Source: Dyella kyungheensis (GTDB lineage: Bacteria > Pseudomonadota > Gammaproteobacteria > Xanthomonadales > Rhodanobacteraceae). From it: 64,000 nucleotides of DNA. The DNA lies in contig NZ_JADIKC010000003.1 in assembly GCF_016905005.1 (NCBI RefSeq), forward strand, positions 496,001-560,000. Direction: 5' to 3'. Under the pieces are notes generated by a model. It did not search any database. It was not told the origin of the DNA and saw only the letters and a list, made by a program, of their open reading frames with translations. This document shows, piece by piece, positions 46,750 to 54,289 of this stretch; within the stretch, counting starts at the first letter, position 1, and the number at the start of each line of letters is the position of its first letter. Both the position numbers and the translations under genes were made by a program.

Positions 46750-47646
46750 TCACTGATCGGATACGCGGTCGACGATCCACTCGATGATCGCGTCGAATCT
46801 TTCTTGATCGAGTGCGTGTTCGCGGTCGACGCGGAGCTCGGTGATGAAGTCGTTGGCGATCTTGGCCACGACTTTGTCTGCATCCCGCGAATACTTGTCC
46901 TTCGTGCCCGACACAACCATGGTTGGCCGAGGTCCGATGGCTGAAAGAACATCGTGTGTGTCGAGCAGGCGTGTGAGTCCGGGCACAGTCTCGAAGAGGG
47001 TGATGCCGGTGCCTTCCCGGCGGCGCGTCTCGAAGCTGCACACGGCACCGCTGATGCACGCCCACCGGCATCGCGGATCCAATGCCGCGTGGTAGAGGGC
47101 CGTATAACCGCCGTACGAATGTCCTGCCACGCCCACGAGCCGCTCGTCTACTCCGGCCACTTCGAGCAAAACGCTCAGGGCCCGTTGAGCGTCATCCAGG
47201 CACTTCCTCATCAGCAGGTCGCCATCAAGCAATCGGTAGCTCATGGAGTTGTAGTGCTGAAGCCAATCGTAAAGATCCGGTTCTACGCCCCGAACCGCTG
47301 CTCGTCGATCCTCGAACGAGATAGAGTCCGGTGCCAACACAACGAGGCCTCTACGGGCGAGTGCCGGCCCGAAGGCTTGAAAAGCGTGGCCCACATCGCC
47401 CGCCACCTCGCTCTTGCCAAAGTGGAACTCCCCATTGTGTTGATGAAAGACAACCACTCCGCCGAGAGTGTCTCGGCCCCTCGGCGTGAATAAGAAGGCC
47501 GGGATGAGGTCACCTTCGAGTCCCCGGTACTCGATGCGTTCCCTAGCGAATCCGTCAGCCTCAACGACGGGGCCTCGTTCGAACGCCACCGGTACAGGGT
47601 CCGCAAGCGCCAGGCGCTCTCGAAGCTTCGTAATGAGATCGGTCAT
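46750..47646 (-). CDS. Alpha/beta hydrolase, dienelactone-hydrolase-like
   Basis: A 298-residue cytosolic protein. ATG 47646 is preferred; the in-frame extension to 47772 is arginine-rich and not protein-like. The nucleophile elbow is GHSYGG (VAGHSYGGYTALYHAA), with a later aspartate-containing strand (TMVVSGTKDKYSRDADKV) and a histidine in DREHALDQE, which together supply a Ser-Asp-His triad. VVVFHQHNGEF forms the oxyanion region. The fold matches the acetyl xylan esterase/dienelactone hydrolase superfamily; the substrate is unknown. It is unrelated to the flagellar genes and marks the end of that cluster. Confidence 0.85.
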   Translation of the reverse strand: MTDLITKLRERLALADPVPVAFERGPVVEADGFARERIEYRGLEGDLIPAFLFTPRGRDTLGGVVVFHQHNGEFHFGKSEVAGDVGHAFQAFGPALARRGLVVLAPDSISFEDRRAAVRGVEPDLYDWLQHYNSMSYRLLDGDLLMRKCLDDAQRALSVLLEVAGVDERLVGVAGHSYGGYTALYHAALDPRCRWACISGAVCSFETRRREGTGITLFETVPGLTRLLDTHDVLSAIGPRPTMVVSGTKDKYSRDADKVVAKIANDFITELRVDREHALDQERFDAIIEWIVDRVSDQ

Positions 47647-47962
47647 GGTGGGCAATAGTAGCTTGCGATGGGGATGGCACCTAAGCCGGCCCTCGGAACG
47701 CTCAACAGTCCGTTCAAAACAAGCAAAACGACGGAACGGCTGCCTGTCCAGGTACCGACGTCTACGAGTCACTTGAAGAATGGGGCTCGAAAGTCATGGC
47801 TCCCGGGCAAGATGAGCGACAAACGGGACAGAGGTAGTTAAGTTCCACCACCCTTGGCGAAGTTAACTGCCTCCATCCCGTGTGCTTGTCGCCTCAGGCG
47901 AGCCAAGGGCGTTGGAGCATGGGCGTGTCTGCGTTGGACGGGTGTGGCGCGGTGGTCGCGCT
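47647..47962. other. Gap holding a palindromic repeat
   Basis: Between two minus-strand genes. The only structure seen is the imperfect palindrome at 47817-47891. No convincing frame is present; the upstream region of the hydrolase gene should also contain its promoter, which I could not identify. Confidence 0.5.
47817..47891. repeat. Palindromic repeat, copy 1 (GAGGTAGTTAA type)
   Basis: CGGGAC, GAGGTAGTTAA and, 20 or so bases later, TTAACTGCCTC and ATCCCG form a long imperfect hairpin. A second, similar element in the same orientation lies at 49863-49942. The shape resembles the REP-like palindromes mobilised by RAYT-type transposases, but no such transposase is in the window. Confidence 0.7.
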
Positions 47963-48730
47963 CTACTGCGTACCGAACGTGCTGGCCACGCGCCCGAGCG
48001 CCTGGTCGAATCGGGCGCGGCTTTCAAACGCGGTCATGTCGGCATCGGACAGCGCGGCGGTTCGCTCCAGGAAGCGACGCATGCTTGCGGCCATGCCAGG
48101 TGGCAGGGAAACCGCGCGATCAGGCGTCAGCAGTTCCGAGAGGCGTACGACGTCCTTCAGATGCTTGCGGATATTGGTCGAGTCGATCTGCTCGCCAGCG
48201 TCGCGCCGATCGCTCAGCTCCATCCAGGCCTGCGCCTTGAGTGGAATCAGACGGTCCTGGTCGATCAACGGCACGCCACCAATCTCGGTGCGCCCCTCCA
48301 GCAAGAAGTGGTAAGCGTCGTCGTCGAGCAGGATGGCCGACAGGCTTTCGACCTCATCTTCGATCGGGATCGGCGTCAGGCCATTCGCCTCGCGCAGTGG
48401 ATGAAAGAGGTCGGGCTGGCGGGCGAACAGCTCGAGCAGTTTGGGAAAACCTTCCTGCGTCGGCTTGCCGAAGCGATAGAAGCAACGCTTGCCGTCACCC
48501 TGGTGGCGCACGGCGTATCCGCCCGCCTCGACGAAACGCCAGAACTCGTGGACGAACTCCGCATCGATCGCCTCGACGACGAGAACGATGTCCAGATCTT
48601 TGGTGGCGCGGAACGCGAGACCGGCTTCCTCCATCACGGTGCTGGCCGCGCAGCCGCCGATGAGCACGTACTTATCGCGGTGTGGGGTGAACCACTCGGC
48701 GAACCGATCCAATCCGGGAATCACGGCCAT
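47963..48730 (-). CDS. AbiEii-like nucleotidyltransferase (probable toxin)
   Basis: A 255-residue protein. The N-terminal part has the minimal nucleotidyltransferase signature: LIGGCAASTVMEEAGLAFRA followed by TKDLDIVLVV, giving the GG...DxD metal site at about residues 24-48. The remainder is helical (LLELFARQPDLFHPLREANG, then LKAQAWMELSDRRDAGEQID), the DxxD/E-rich pattern common in AbiEii/AbiGii-type proteins. It is co-transcribed with, and overlaps by ten bases, the upstream winged-helix gene. The pair resembles type IV toxin-antitoxin systems with phage-defence roles. A catalytic third carboxylate was not identified with certainty. Confidence 0.75.
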   Translation of the reverse strand: MAVIPGLDRFAEWFTPHRDKYVLIGGCAASTVMEEAGLAFRATKDLDIVLVVEAIDAEFVHEFWRFVEAGGYAVRHQGDGKRCFYRFGKPTQEGFPKLLELFARQPDLFHPLREANGLTPIPIEDEVESLSAILLDDDAYHFLLEGRTEIGGVPLIDQDRLIPLKAQAWMELSDRRDAGEQIDSTNIRKHLKDVVRLSELLTPDRAVSLPPGMAASMRRFLERTAALSDADMTAFESRARFDQALGRVASTFGTQ

Positions 48731-49725
48731 AACTTCTCCTCCAGTTCCTTGAGGGCCAGCTCAATGCGTTCGTCCTTGCTGCCCTCCAAGGTGAGGATGA
48801 GCGACAAAGGGTCCACCATTTGAGCGTCGGTCCCCAGGGGAGGCGGGTACGCCCAGATCTCGACCGCATCGCGTGCGTCCATCGCATCGTCGGACGCCAT
48901 GACGTCGCGCGGAAGCGACGTCCATTCCGCCTGGCTAATGGCCCAGTCACGCCGGTGTGGGTGGCCCAACATGGTGGCCTCGGAAAGCGCGCTCAGGCCG
49001 GCGACGGTGAGACGATGCTCCACGTCCTGAATCGCTCCGGCGCGCGGATACTCCACGCGCACGATAGGGTTGCGCATGAGCGGTTTCGCTTGTTCCCAGG
49101 CCGCCTGTCGATCATGGGCCAGTGCGATGAGATTCGCGCGGTCCTGTTTCTTGGTTTGGATCAGCCCGGTCGCCTCCAACTCGCGAACCGCACGCGTTGC
49201 CGTGATGGGCGCATAGCCGAGTTCGCGGGCCACCTGCGACGCCTGTACGAAGTCCTTTCCCGAATGGAGAATCATGGTGATGAGCAGCGCCTGGGCGGAC
49301 GGCGACAGACCTGCCGTCGGCGCTGGCGCCGATGCAAACTTTTCGCGCAGGATCAGCCCGAGCGACGGAGCGTAGAACTGGCTGTCGGGAACGACGAACT
49401 CGATACCGGCATCCATCAGGCGTTGGCGCTGAGGCCCGCTGACGCGATCAATGGCGTAGAGGACACGGGGCCCCAGCGCCAGCAGCCGAAGGATCATCTT
49501 CTGGGTATCGACGACGCTGCGGACGGCGGTTGCCGCCGCGACGATGATGTCTTGGTCGGCCACCGGCAGAACGAACAGGTCAAACAGGTCGGTCAGGTAA
49601 TGCGGCAACCCGCGCTGCCATTCGTCGGGGAGCGGGCGCGGGTACCCGACCAGCCCGGGAAGAACGGTCCGGAGATAGGTTTGGGTACGCCAGGCGAGCT
49701 GGGTCGTGGTGGCTGTCTTTACCAT
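48721..49725 (-). CDS. AbiEi-like winged-helix regulator/antitoxin
   Basis: A 334-residue cytosolic protein. The middle contains a winged helix-turn-helix (PSAQALLITMILHSGKDFVQ, then VARELGYAPITATRAVRELE and ATGLIQTKKQDRANL). The C-terminal half is mixed alpha/beta, with HRLTVAGLSALSEATMLGHP, and likely is the antitoxin domain. AbiEi proteins repress their own promoter through repeats; the gene starts directly beside four copies of a TTTACCAT box, which supports that role. It is longer than typical AbiEi (200-280). Alone it could be read as a DNA-binding protein; the overlapping nucleotidyltransferase makes the pair assignment likely. Confidence 0.72.
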   Translation of the reverse strand: MVKTATTTQLAWRTQTYLRTVLPGLVGYPRPLPDEWQRGLPHYLTDLFDLFVLPVADQDIIVAAATAVRSVVDTQKMILRLLALGPRVLYAIDRVSGPQRQRLMDAGIEFVVPDSQFYAPSLGLILREKFASAPAPTAGLSPSAQALLITMILHSGKDFVQASQVARELGYAPITATRAVRELEATGLIQTKKQDRANLIALAHDRQAAWEQAKPLMRNPIVRVEYPRAGAIQDVEHRLTVAGLSALSEATMLGHPHRRDWAISQAEWTSLPRDVMASDDAMDARDAVEIWAYPPPLGTDAQMVDPLSLILTLEGSKDERIELALKELEEKLWP

Positions 49726-49777
49726 ATGTCGACGACTTTACCATGGCTAATGGTAGAGTGTGCAATTAGATGGTAAA
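49718..49777 (-). promoter_or_regulatory. Operator with four TTTACCAT boxes
   Basis: TTTACCAT occurs at 49718-49725 (overlapping the start codon) and 49737-49744; its inverse occurs as ATGGTAGA at 49750-49757 and ATGGTAAA at 49770-49777. The central two form a palindrome with a five-base spacer. Spacing of 19-20 bases between same-direction boxes puts them on one face of the DNA. AT-rich sequence with promoter potential follows to 49800. Confidence 0.75.
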
Positions 49778-49862
49778 TAGCTGATTTTTGAGTATAAAAT
49801 TGAGATGTTGCGCGTCGCGTCGACCTCGCCAACGCCAGCCCCGCCAGATGGCCGGCAACATG

Positions 49863-49942
49863 CGACACGACAAAATGGGGAGGTAGTTGAGTCCCTCCGC
49901 CATTATTGGAATTAACTACCTTCGTCCCGTTTGCTATGAGGC
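49863..49942. repeat. Palindromic repeat, copy 2 (GAGGTAGTTAA type)
   Basis: GGGGAGGTAGTT and AACTACCTTCGTCCC form an imperfect hairpin, with an inner GAGTCC and GGAATT pair. It is similar over about 65 bases to the element at 47817-47891 and has the same orientation. It lies just before the secreted-protein gene at 49958, so it may sit in that gene's promoter or leader. Confidence 0.7.
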
Positions 49943-49957
49943 ACCAGGGGGTGCTCA

Positions 49958-50659
49958 ATGAAGAACGCCATCGGTGTTGCAGTAGTGGCCTGCGTACTGG
50001 CCGGTCTGGCACAGGCAAGTCCAGGCGTGTCTGCTCGATCGCCTGTCTCATATCAGGCGCCTGCTTCATGGAAGCGGATAAGCGACGATGGCACGAGCAC
50101 GCAAAGTGAGAGTGCCATGTTCGAAGTCACGGATGGTGTCAGTTCGAAAGACCCTCCCGTGGTGATGATCCGAACCTACAAGCAGCCCGCAGGGCTCCGA
50201 ATGGACAACATCGATCTCGTTCAGGCGGCCAAGAAAATCACTCCTGGCGGCGTGCCCATCAGTTGTGCGGACGATGGGTCGAGTTGGCGAACGTGCATCT
50301 TTCTTGGCCACGTCGACGGCAGCAAAGTGATCGTGCTCTATCGCATTGGAGTGCAGGACGGCTACGTTGCGGAAGAGGCGTTCCTCTTTCCCTTGGCTGC
50401 TGCCGAGTCCGATGAGTTGGCACTGCTGACCGTCAACGGGCAGGAGCAGCAGCAGGGGCGGACAACGGGGGTCTATGCGCCACTCCACAGCACTTACAAG
50501 ACGATCTCACTCTTCAACGAATTCACGAAGACGCTGAGCATCAACGGGCCGGCTCCGTTCAATGCCAAGGCCGTCATGGGCAGACCGCCAGAAGGAGCGC
50601 GCCCGACCGTTTATCGGTGGACGGGTAACCCAGCCAGCTCCAACTCCCCTGGCGGCTGA
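49958..50659 (+). CDS. Secreted protein of unknown function
   Basis: A 233-residue protein with AGGGGG upstream of ATG 49958 and a signal peptide (IGVAVVACVLAGLAQAS, cleavage near AQA). The mature part is about 205 residues and contains two cysteines close together (PISCADDGSSWRTCIFLGHV) that may form a disulfide. The rest looks beta-rich (VIVLYRIGVQDGYVAEEAFL). There is no membrane anchor and no recognised domain. The protein ends in a proline, serine and glycine-rich tail. Probably periplasmic. Confidence 0.75.
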   Translation: MKNAIGVAVVACVLAGLAQASPGVSARSPVSYQAPASWKRISDDGTSTQSESAMFEVTDGVSSKDPPVVMIRTYKQPAGLRMDNIDLVQAAKKITPGGVPISCADDGSSWRTCIFLGHVDGSKVIVLYRIGVQDGYVAEEAFLFPLAAAESDELALLTVNGQEQQQGRTTGVYAPLHSTYKTISLFNEFTKTLSINGPAPFNAKAVMGRPPEGARPTVYRWTGNPASSNSPGG

Positions 50660-50752
50660 CAATTACGACGACGCGGGCCAATGCATAGCAGTCCGCTTTC
50701 GGCCCGGAGCGGACAGAAGCTCCCGCCGCAAACATTCGAGTTTCTCTTCGCG

Positions 50753-51112
50753 ATGCAGACGATCCGACCAATATCACTCGATGAAGTAGCCGTCTTGGAG
50801 CGAGCACTCCAAGTCGGCTGTAGCCCTGGACCATCGGAAGCGGTTTTAGCGTCGATCACTGATCTTCGGGTAACGGCTTCTTGCGAGTGCGGTTGCGCAA
50901 CCGTTTGGTTCGGCCCTAAGGGTGACGCGGCAAAGGGCGTCAGGGCCGCTGACGTATGCGGCACTTGGAGAGACCAAACCATTGAAGTGATCGTTTGGGT
51001 GGATGACGATCAAATCGTCGGACTTGAGTTGGTTGGGGCAGGTGCGGTTGGTTTGCCCGATCCTGCCTCCGTGCGCCCGTATGAAGAGTATTTCCGGGCA
51101 CCTTTGGGCTAG
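50753..51112 (+). CDS. Small cysteine-containing protein of unknown function
   Basis: A 119-residue protein from ATG 50753 (MQTIRPISLDEVAVLERALQ); a start at 50681 would add a 24-residue low-complexity extension. The middle contains CECGCATVWF, a CxCxC cluster in an otherwise soluble mixed alpha/beta protein, followed by VIVWVDDDQIVGLELVG and a C-terminal YEEYFRAPLG. A similar layout occurs in small uncharacterised bacterial proteins, but I cannot name the family. Whether the cysteines bind metal is unknown. The start choice is uncertain because neither site has a strong ribosome binding sequence. Confidence 0.65.
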   Translation: MQTIRPISLDEVAVLERALQVGCSPGPSEAVLASITDLRVTASCECGCATVWFGPKGDAAKGVRAADVCGTWRDQTIEVIVWVDDDQIVGLELVGAGAVGLPDPASVRPYEEYFRAPLG

Positions 51113-51283
51113 GTGGGAGCGTCCACCTCCGACCCGGCGCGGACATTTGTCAGCCCCAAGCCCTCACGCTCGCCTGCGGTCGCGCGGACATCCATCTCGC
51201 CCAACCCTGACAGACGATGACAACCCTGCTTGTTAGGGTCAGTCGGTCACTCGCGCTGTCTGCTTCAAGGCTTGGCGGGTGAC

Positions 51284-51339
51284 CATGACTACCAAGTCAT
51301 GAGGCGCGGGCCGTGAGTGCTAGAACACCCACGACCCGC
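51284..51339 (+). promoter_or_regulatory. Two consecutive hairpins in the leader of the 51370 gene
   Basis: CATGACT-ACCA-AGTCATG (51284-51301) is a perfect seven-pair hairpin. Directly after it GCGGGCCGTGAGTG and CACCCACGACCCGC (51306-51339) form a 14-position stem with two mismatches and a six-base loop. Neither is followed by a T run. The start codon lies 30 bases downstream. Confidence 0.5.
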
Positions 51340-51369
51340 TAACCATCACCAACTCTAAGGAAGTTGATC

Positions 51370-51714
51370 ATGGCTACCCACGATCATACGGGACGCATTC
51401 GCTCGTCCGTTCCCCCTGACGACACCCTCACTCCTCCGCCTGATGACTCGCCATCCACGGCGGCGGCATGGCCCGAAACCCTGCGTCATAGCACTCGCGG
51501 TGACATCGCCCTGGCGGTGCTCACCCTCACGCGTCTGCGTGTCGACAGCGAGCAGTGCCGCGTTGCTCAGGCGCGTGGATTCCCCGGCAGACCGCTGCCA
51601 TGGCCGCTTCCCGTGGCCGTCACGGCCAGCCTGGGCACGGCGATCCACTGCCTCCAGCAGTACGCCCGCCTGCTCGGTAACGAGCCCAGGGTGAACACCA
51701 CACGCCTCCGATGA
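51370..51714 (+). CDS. Small protein of unknown function
   Basis: A 114-residue protein; ATG 51370 has AAGGAAG about six bases upstream. The first 35 residues are proline, aspartate and serine-rich and probably disordered. The remainder, from ALAVLTLTRLRVDSEQCRVA to TASLGTAIHCLQQYARLLGN, is predicted helical. There is no signal peptide and no recognised motif. It lies upstream of the broken HigA-like gene, with 138 bases between them, and after a strongly structured leader, which suggests that its expression is controlled at the RNA level. A function cannot be named. Confidence 0.6.
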   Translation: MATHDHTGRIRSSVPPDDTLTPPPDDSPSTAAAWPETLRHSTRGDIALAVLTLTRLRVDSEQCRVAQARGFPGRPLPWPLPVAVTASLGTAIHCLQQYARLLGNEPRVNTTRLR

Positions 51715-51852
51715 TCGCCGTTACGGCGCATCGGCCGGCATGGCGATGCGCCTCTTTCGGGCAATCACCGACGAAGCTGCCAAGCATTCACTGACACGGA
51801 GCGCTGTAAGCGCTGAGCCGCTGCGCGGCCGTGTCCGACAGGGAGAACAGTT

Positions 51853-52167
51853 ATGGAACTGATCCAGCTCACCCCGCACTCGGAAGTAGACCCCTCGCAG
51901 CCCCTGCGAGCCCCCGGCGACATCTTGCTGCACGCCTACCTCATCCCCAACGCCCTCAACCCCGCCTAACTTGCCCGTCGCTCCGGCATCCCCTCCGATC
52001 ACATCAAAGCCTTCATCGCCGACACCCACCCCATCACCCCCAAGACCGCGCTACGCTTTTCCCTCATCTTCGACACCACTGCCTTTTATTGGCTGGCACT
52101 TCAGGCCCGGTACGATCTGGAAAGGGCGAAGCCTGTGATCCGCGCCTATCGTCCGCTCGTGGAATAA
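51853..52167 (+). pseudogene. HigA-like (XRE family) antitoxin gene broken by an internal stop
   Basis: A 105-codon frame starting at ATG 51853 with AGGGAGA upstream. It reads like a HigA/VapI-type antitoxin: a start with PGDILLHAYLIPNALNPA, then LARRSGIPSDHIKAFIADTH, PITPKTALRFSLIFDTTAFY and WLALQARYDLERAKP. TAA at 51967-51969 (codon 39) interrupts it just where the family has glutamine or another polar residue before LA, so a CAA to TAA change is the likely cause. No higB-type toxin gene is adjacent. The rest of the frame is intact, suggesting recent loss or an authentic but truncated product. Confidence 0.8.
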
Positions 52168-52181
52168 GCGAGTTTGAAAGC

Positions 52182-52235
52182 AAAACGGGGTTGGTTCATT
52201 TCTCGTCGTCCGGAAAGTGAGCCTGACCCCGTTAT
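52182..52235. repeat. Palindromic repeat (AACGGGGT type)
   Basis: AACGGGGT (52184-52191) and ACCCCGTT (52226-52233) form an eight-pair stem, extended inside by GG/CC and TTTC/GAAA pairs with small mismatches. It sits 15 bases after the HigA-like frame. It is a REP-like element of a different type from those at 47.8 and 49.9 kb. Confidence 0.65.
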
Positions 52236-52424
52236 TGAGTGGGGGGAGTGAAAATGTTCGCTCTCTTCGCGCCTAAATAACGCGCGTGAAGTTTTTTGAC
52301 GTGTCCGCGCGTTAGAAAAGAAAACTGCATCTAACGTGGGTGGCACTGCTGAGCGAACCAACCACCTGCGCCGAGTGAATATCGATGACGCCCTACACAC
52401 CGGTTGTGAGGGCGCAACAGCCGA

Positions 52425-52994
52425 CTACGCCGAAGGCTGTTGAGGCTCTACCACTGGTGCCGACGGTGCATCTAGTTCGGGCTGAGGCAAATCCAGCTCG
52501 CCTTGCGGAGGCTCTGGCGGCAGGGGAAGGTCCTGCATTCGCACCGTCTTCAAACCATTCGCCGTTGCCCTGCCGATCAACTGCTTGTCGTCGGTATAAA
52601 GCGTGTGTGCTCCGATAACCTTGGCGATGGCAAGAATCTGGCGGTCGAATTTCACCTTGGCCTTGGTCTCCTTTGGCCCCTGCTTCTTTTGCAGCGCAGG
52701 GTCATTTAGGCAAGCACATTCAATAGCTGCAATCTGGTCGAACGCGACCACAGCGAAGGCAGCAGACTGATTGATCTCACCGAGCAGTTGGACCTTTCCA
52801 GATCCCACGCTCACCATGAGCTCTGCGAGCACAGGGGTAGGCACAACAACACGGATGCCCGCGCCACTTAGGTTCTTGAGCAATAGCTCCACACGCTCCC
52901 GGCATTTCGGGATTGGCTGACCATCATCTCCAAGCGGGCCCCGCGCGTCGGGCTGGAGGATGAAGAGAAGGGTTGCGGTGTCAACGACGACCAT
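52425..52994 (-). CDS. PIN-domain protein (probable RNase toxin)
   Basis: A 189-residue protein. The four acidic PIN residues are visible: D5 in VVVDTATLL, E58 in VLAELM, D117 in VKFDRQILAIAK, and D135/D136 in LYTDDKQLIG. These form a single metal site in PIN nucleases. The last 30 residues are proline and glutamate-rich (PLPPEPPQGELDLPQPELD) and disordered. Its start shares one base with the stop of the upstream gene (TGATG), so the two genes are coupled. Size and fold fit VapC-like or larger PIN toxins; the target RNA is unknown. Confidence 0.85.
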   Translation of the reverse strand: MVVVDTATLLFILQPDARGPLGDDGQPIPKCRERVELLLKNLSGAGIRVVVPTPVLAELMVSVGSGKVQLLGEINQSAAFAVVAFDQIAAIECACLNDPALQKKQGPKETKAKVKFDRQILAIAKVIGAHTLYTDDKQLIGRATANGLKTVRMQDLPLPPEPPQGELDLPQPELDAPSAPVVEPQQPSA

Positions 52995-53722
52995 CAGTCT
53001 TCATCCCTCTCTTGCTCGATCCGTTGCCATGCGTCAGGCAGCCAGGTCTCAGAAGCTGGGAGGGCCCGAATCCGGCCCAACGCCTCCAATAGCGTCTCCG
53101 CGCGAAGTTCTTCAAACTGGTGGGCCTTCAACGCATCGAAGGACCATTCACCATCATCGTTCCGGGTCGCGCGTACGGTACCGGTCAGACGGATTACCCC
53201 CTCAAAGAGATGGGGCGCAAGCTCGCGCGCCAGTCCTCGGGACACCTCGAAGTTCCAGGTTTGTCCATCGGCATCTTGGATAGAAGCGTGTGCGGTTTTA
53301 TCTTTTCCGCCGACACGGACCAACTGTCCGTCACGGGAGAACGCTTGAGTGAACGGTCCCAGTTTCGGGGGGCGCGCCTCCTTGCGTCCAGGAAACGCAA
53401 GGACGTTGCTGTTGTTGAGCTTGAGCGTACCTTCAGCGTTATCGCTACGTAGCATCTCATTGAGCTTCCGGTAGCGATCACCTCTCGTGCCTCGGACTCC
53501 CATGCGCGCTTCATTAACGTTATCGCGAACTTTGGTAACGGCTGGCCGCTCCACTTTCACAGCCAGCTTGGCGCTACCCTTCGTGATTTTCTCGAAGTGG
53601 ACGTTGCCCTCTTCGCCCAGCATAGCGGCCAACTCGGCCATATATGCCGCCAACCGAGCCATTGGGATGGTCTCGGGGGTGAATGCATCTATGCGAAAAA
53701 CGTAGCGATCATCGTCCAGCAT
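52994..53722 (-). CDS. Partner protein of the PIN gene, unknown family
   Basis: A 242-residue cytosolic protein coupled to the PIN gene by a TGATG overlap. It begins with YVFRIDAFTPETIPMARLAA and has a charged central part (AVTKVRDNVNEARMGVRGTR, then RYRKLNEMLRSDNAEGTLKL) and a beta-rich second half (SIQDADGQTWNFEVSRGLAR, then VIRLTGTVRATRNDDGEWSF). It is far larger than usual VapB antitoxins and shows no recognisable DNA-binding motif. Position suggests an antitoxin or a regulator for the PIN protein, but a joint nuclease system is also possible. Confidence 0.7.
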   Translation of the reverse strand: MLDDDRYVFRIDAFTPETIPMARLAAYMAELAAMLGEEGNVHFEKITKGSAKLAVKVERPAVTKVRDNVNEARMGVRGTRGDRYRKLNEMLRSDNAEGTLKLNNSNVLAFPGRKEARPPKLGPFTQAFSRDGQLVRVGGKDKTAHASIQDADGQTWNFEVSRGLARELAPHLFEGVIRLTGTVRATRNDDGEWSFDALKAHQFEELRAETLLEALGRIRALPASETWLPDAWQRIEQERDED

Positions 53723-53872
53723 AGGCGTCTCTTATGAGGCGGGGCGGGTCCACACGAAAGCACGAAGTCATCGCACCGACCGAGACCTTCGTCTTCATGT
53801 TGCCCCCGTGCCCAAAAGTGCTGTTGCGCGATGCTAGGTTAGATCGCAGACGGCGATGGCGCTAGTGGAAAG

Positions 53873-53952
53873 AAATGGTGTCAGGGACAATTTGACCGGA
53901 CGCTCCCGGCGAGATGCGACCGGAAATGGCGGAAATGGTGTCAGGGACAATT
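53873..53952. repeat. Two direct repeats of AAATGGTGTCAGGGACAATT
   Basis: AAATGGTGTCAGGGACAATT occurs at about 53873-53892 and again about 59 bases later at 53933-53952, each followed by GC-rich sequence. Repeats of this type are common in intergenic regions of Xanthomonadales, but I cannot assign this one to a named family. Confidence 0.6.
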
Positions 53953-54028
53953 GTGGCCGGGCATGCTCCCCAGCGAAGTCCAGCCGGCACCCGAAGCGGC
54001 TTCATATCCCCGATCGCAGACAACAAAA

Positions 54029-54052
54029 AAAGGCCCCATCTCTGGAGCCTTT
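54029..54052 (-). terminator. Terminator of the tRNA-Val transcript
   Basis: On the minus strand AAAGGCTCC and GGGGCCTTT form a stem around a six-base loop, followed by a run of T. It lies 31 bases beyond the 3' end of the tRNA. Confidence 0.8.
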
Positions 54053-54082
54053 CAAGTCCCGTCTCAACAACGGGTTATTCGA

Positions 54083-54157
54083 TGGTGGGCGATGCAAGGA
54101 TCGAACTTGCGACACCTGCCGTGTGAAGGCAGTGCTCTACCGCTGAGCTAATCGCCC
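54083..54157 (-). tRNA. tRNA-Val (anticodon CAC)
   Basis: On the minus strand the gene starts GGGCGATTAGCTCAGC and ends ATCGCCCA followed by encoded CCA. The acceptor stem pairs GGGCGAT with ATCGCCC. The anticodon stem CTGCC/GGCAG encloses the loop TTCACAC, giving anticodon CAC (reads GTG). The T arm contains GTTCGATCC. All four arms fold; length is 75 bases. Confidence 0.93.
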
Positions 54158-54289
54158 GCCGAGCGCGCAAATATACGAGGAGCGGCGGGGGAGGTCAAGC
54201 GTCGGACCTGAAAAAAGTCCCCCGGATGGCAGGCGATTGAAAGGTGGGCGAGTACAATATCCGGCTTTTCAGCTATCGGCCTGCCGTCC

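Larger units (their letters stand above)
53723..54082. other. Gap with direct repeats between the PIN operon and the tRNA gene
   Basis: This 360-base stretch holds the two direct repeats at about 53870-53955 and the tRNA terminator at 54029-54052. The promoter for the PIN operon should lie near 53730-53800. No protein-coding frame was supported. Confidence 0.5.

Noticed and set aside
47800-54160. Genomic island integrated at tRNA-Val
   Set aside because: The accessory gene content and the tRNA suggest it, but no integrase, no repeat of the tRNA 3' end at the other side and no transposase were found.
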